Below are positions 62,166 through 64,000 of a stretch of DNA of 64,000 bases, piece by piece; position 1 is the stretch's first letter; each line of letters opens with the position of its first letter. Made by a program: the position numbers and the translations under genes. Origin of the DNA: Vibrio anguillarum (lineage in GTDB: Bacteria > Pseudomonadota > Gammaproteobacteria > Enterobacterales > Vibrionaceae); assembly GCF_001989995.2 (NCBI RefSeq), contig NZ_JAHGUP010000009.1:62001-126000 (forward strand), written 5' to 3'. Under the pieces are notes generated by a model. The model ran no database searches. It was given only the letters and a program-made list of their open reading frames with translations, and was not told the origin of the DNA.

Positions 62166-62902
62166 TTTCCTATACTCCGTACTCTGGAAAAACTAGACAT
62201 GGGCAGGAAAAGCTCCCTGCTTTTTAAAGGTTTGCCGCCAAGATACGGCTTTAACGCTATGCGTGTAAAGCGTTTTGCCGCTTGAAGCTGCTCTTTACTG
62301 ACAAAGCGCCGCTCACTAATGGCAATCAACTCATCGCCCATAAACGTGAGGTTATCGCGCCTGACAGAAGCGATAAAACCTTTTTGCTCACGATAGCGAT
62401 AAGTCATGCGAGGATCGATGGCTTCTCCCGTTCCGGCGCAATGCAAGAAATCAACGCCATAACCCATTGAAGCTAGCAACGCGAGTTCAAAACGGCGCAG
62501 TGCTGGTTCTGGATTTTCACACTGAGCTAACTCGGTGAGTGCATGCAGATAATCATGGAACAGACCTGGGCAAGGCACTTCTTGCGCAAGCACGCGGCCA
62601 ATCAGCTCATTGACGTACATGGCAGAATAGAGATGAATACCACTGAGTGGTAAGCCAAGGCTAATCGGTTCAGCTTGGCGTAAGGTTTTCATTGAACCGT
62701 TGCCTGACCATTTAAGCAATAAGGGGGTAAAAGGTTGCAGTGCACCTTTTAAGTTCGATCGTTTACTGCGTGCGCCTTTGGACATTAAGGTAACGCGGCC
62801 ATACTCCTCGCTAAACACATCAAGGATTAGGCTCGACTCGCTATAAGGACGTCGATGAAGGACAAAACAGCGCTGTAAACCGTCTGACATATCAGCACTC
62901 AA
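62162..62902 (-). CDS. recO: DNA repair protein RecO
   Basis: RecO works with RecF and RecR to load RecA on SSB-coated gaps. The 246-residue protein has an N-terminal OB fold ([20 protein letters not shown] region) and a helical C-terminal domain. Sequence conservation is modest in this family; the call rests on the N-terminal motif, length and its place between era and pdxJ, as in E. coli. Confidence 0.95.
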   Translation of the reverse strand: MSADMSDGLQRCFVLHRRPYSESSLILDVFSEEYGRVTLMSKGARSKRSNLKGALQPFTPLLLKWSGNGSMKTLRQAEPISLGLPLSGIHLYSAMYVNELIGRVLAQEVPCPGLFHDYLHALTELAQCENPEPALRRFELALLASMGYGVDFLHCAGTGEAIDPRMTYRYREQKGFIASVRRDNLTFMGDELIAISERRFVSKEQLQAAKRFTRIALKPYLGGKPLKSRELFLPMSSFSRVRSIGK

Positions 62903-62937
62903 AGGTGAGCGATGTTCTCGCCCACCTCGAATAGAGG

Positions 62938-63912
62938 TTATAGATCGTCAATATAACCAAGGCTACGAAGGGCACGTTCATCATCTGCCCACCCGGATTT
63001 CACTTTCACCCAAGTTTCTAGGTAAACCTTGCGACCAAACAACTCTTCCATATCTAAACGCGCTTCACGGCCGATGGTTTTGATTTTTTCACCACCTTTG
63101 CCGATCACCATTTTTTTCTGGCCGCTGCGTTCAACGAGGATCAACGCGTTAATATGAAAACCATCAGTTTCAGGGTTATAGTCAAAACGTTCAATTTCAA
63201 CGGTTACTGAATACGGCAGCTCTTCACCAGTAAAGCGCATCAGTTTTTCACGCACAATCTCGGAAGCCATGAAACGCTGTGAGCGATCAGTCACATACTC
63301 TTCAGGGAAGTGATGCGTGGCTTGAGGTAAATGCTCACGCACATGTTTACGCAATACATCGACGTTTTTGCCATGTTTTGCCGCAATCGGCACGACATCA
63401 ACAAATTCCATCTTCTTCGATAGCTCTAGCATATGCATCATTACATCGTTACGATCTTTCACGTTATCGACTTTATTGACACACAACACTACAGGGAAGT
63501 TAGCATTACGTAGTTTGTTGAGCACCATTTCATCATCGGCGGTCCACTGAGTGCCATCGACTAAAAACAGCACTAAGTTAACATCACTGAGTGAACTACT
63601 TGCCGCACGGTTCATCAAGCGGTTAATCGCACGTTTTTCTTCGATGTGTAACCCCGGAGTATCAACGTAAATCGCTTGGTATGGCCCCTCTGTATCGACA
63701 CCCATAATGCGGTGACGAGTGGTTTGAGGCTTGCGCGATGTGATGGATATCTTTTGTCCCAGTAAGTTATTCAGCAGGGTTGATTTCCCGACATTGGGGC
63801 GACCCACAATGGCGATAAAACCACAGTGCTGCTCACCACTTTCCGGAGTTGCTTCATTGCTGTTGGTGTTTGATGCGAAGTACGCATCCAAATCAAATTC
63901 GTTATCAGCCAT
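62938..63912 (-). CDS. era: ribosome-assembly GTPase Era
   Basis: Era binds 16S rRNA near its 3' end and checks 30S maturation. The 324-residue protein has the GTPase motifs GRPNVGKST (G1), DTPG (G3) and NKVD (G4), then a C-terminal KH domain with [10 protein letters not shown]. Compared with E. coli Era (301 residues as I recall) there is an acidic N-terminal extension of about 25 residues before the G domain. The ATG overlaps the rnc stop by eight bases. Confidence 0.97.
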   Translation of the reverse strand: MADNEFDLDAYFASNTNSNEATPESGEQHCGFIAIVGRPNVGKSTLLNNLLGQKISITSRKPQTTRHRIMGVDTEGPYQAIYVDTPGLHIEEKRAINRLMNRAASSSLSDVNLVLFLVDGTQWTADDEMVLNKLRNANFPVVLCVNKVDNVKDRNDVMMHMLELSKKMEFVDVVPIAAKHGKNVDVLRKHVREHLPQATHHFPEEYVTDRSQRFMASEIVREKLMRFTGEELPYSVTVEIERFDYNPETDGFHINALILVERSGQKKMVIGKGGEKIKTIGREARLDMEELFGRKVYLETWVKVKSGWADDERALRSLGYIDDL

Positions 63913-64000
63913 TTGTCAGTTGCTCTAGTGCAATTTCAGCCGCCGATTGTTCAGCTTTACGACGACTGGTGCCTTTACCAATTACAGGCGTTCCCATTCC
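63905..64000 (-). CDS. rnc: ribonuclease III, C-terminal part (cut by window edge)
   Basis: The last 31 codons of RNase III are visible, with the end of the double-stranded-RNA-binding domain ([21 protein letters not shown]). RNase III cuts structured RNAs, including rRNA precursors. The stop codon lies inside the era start (ATGGCTGA), so the two genes are coupled. The catalytic part of the protein lies outside the window. Confidence 0.93.
   Translation of the reverse strand, partial: GMGTPVIGKGTSRRKAEQSAAEIALEQLTNG

Overview
The window is a stretch of core chromosome from a gammaproteobacterium, almost certainly a Vibrio. The proteins read as close relatives of Vibrio cholerae orthologues (TolC, VarS, LpoA, SspAB, ExeAB, the bc1 complex). 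As I recall the V. cholerae N16961 map, however, that species has this gene order split into two distant pieces, so another vibrio is more likely. Nearly every gene is a recognisable housekeeping gene. I see no prophage, insertion sequence, CRISPR array, integron, tRNA or rRNA gene, and no island of atypical composition.

Layout. 1-12420 (minus strand): the division and cell wall (dcw) cluster in the order rsmH-ftsL-ftsI-murE-murF-mraY-murD-ftsW-murG-murC-ftsQ, tightly packed, without mraZ at the head and without ddlB before ftsQ. 12579-13060: the RNase P RNA gene with its promoter and terminator. 13143-17406: rsmI, divergent from lpoA-yraN-diaA-dolP. 17435-24405: sspAB, the cytochrome bc1 operon petABC, rplM-rpsI, and zapE divergent from zapG. 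24416-27153: the periplasmic proteases degQ and degS. 27166-34045 (minus): nudF-yqiB-cpdA-yqiA and parE-parC. 34280-40013: tolC, then hldE and glnE on the opposite strand. 40140-46356: a chemotaxis receptor, the CYTH-CHAD protein YgiF and, divergent from it, a DUF47 protein, PitA and an SH3-domain envelope protein. 46419-50084: exeA-exeB divergent from cca. 50201-57986 (minus): rlmD-relA-mazG-pyrG-eno. 58170-60950: the hybrid kinase gene varS. 61044-64000 (minus): rnc-era-recO-pdxJ-acpS, with rnc cut by the window edge.

How the genes fit together. The left part makes lipid-linked peptidoglycan precursors (MurC-F, MraY, MurG), polymerises them at the septum (FtsW, FtsI) and assembles the divisome (FtsL, FtsQ); LpoA, ZapE and ZapG further right also serve wall growth or division. 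DegQ and DegS maintain envelope proteins and start the sigma-E response. SspB, RelA, MazG and VarS belong to stress and regulatory circuits. DUF47, PitA and YgiF form a plausible phosphate or polyphosphate locus.

I found no undescribed multi-gene system. The points most worth a second look are regulatory: a sigma-70-like promoter in the murC-ftsQ gap, a CRP-like site at class II spacing on pyrG, a sigma-E-like promoter before degQ, a terminator-like hairpin at the very start of the sspA leader, and a similar hairpin in the rplM leader. All were found by eye and need computation or experiment.
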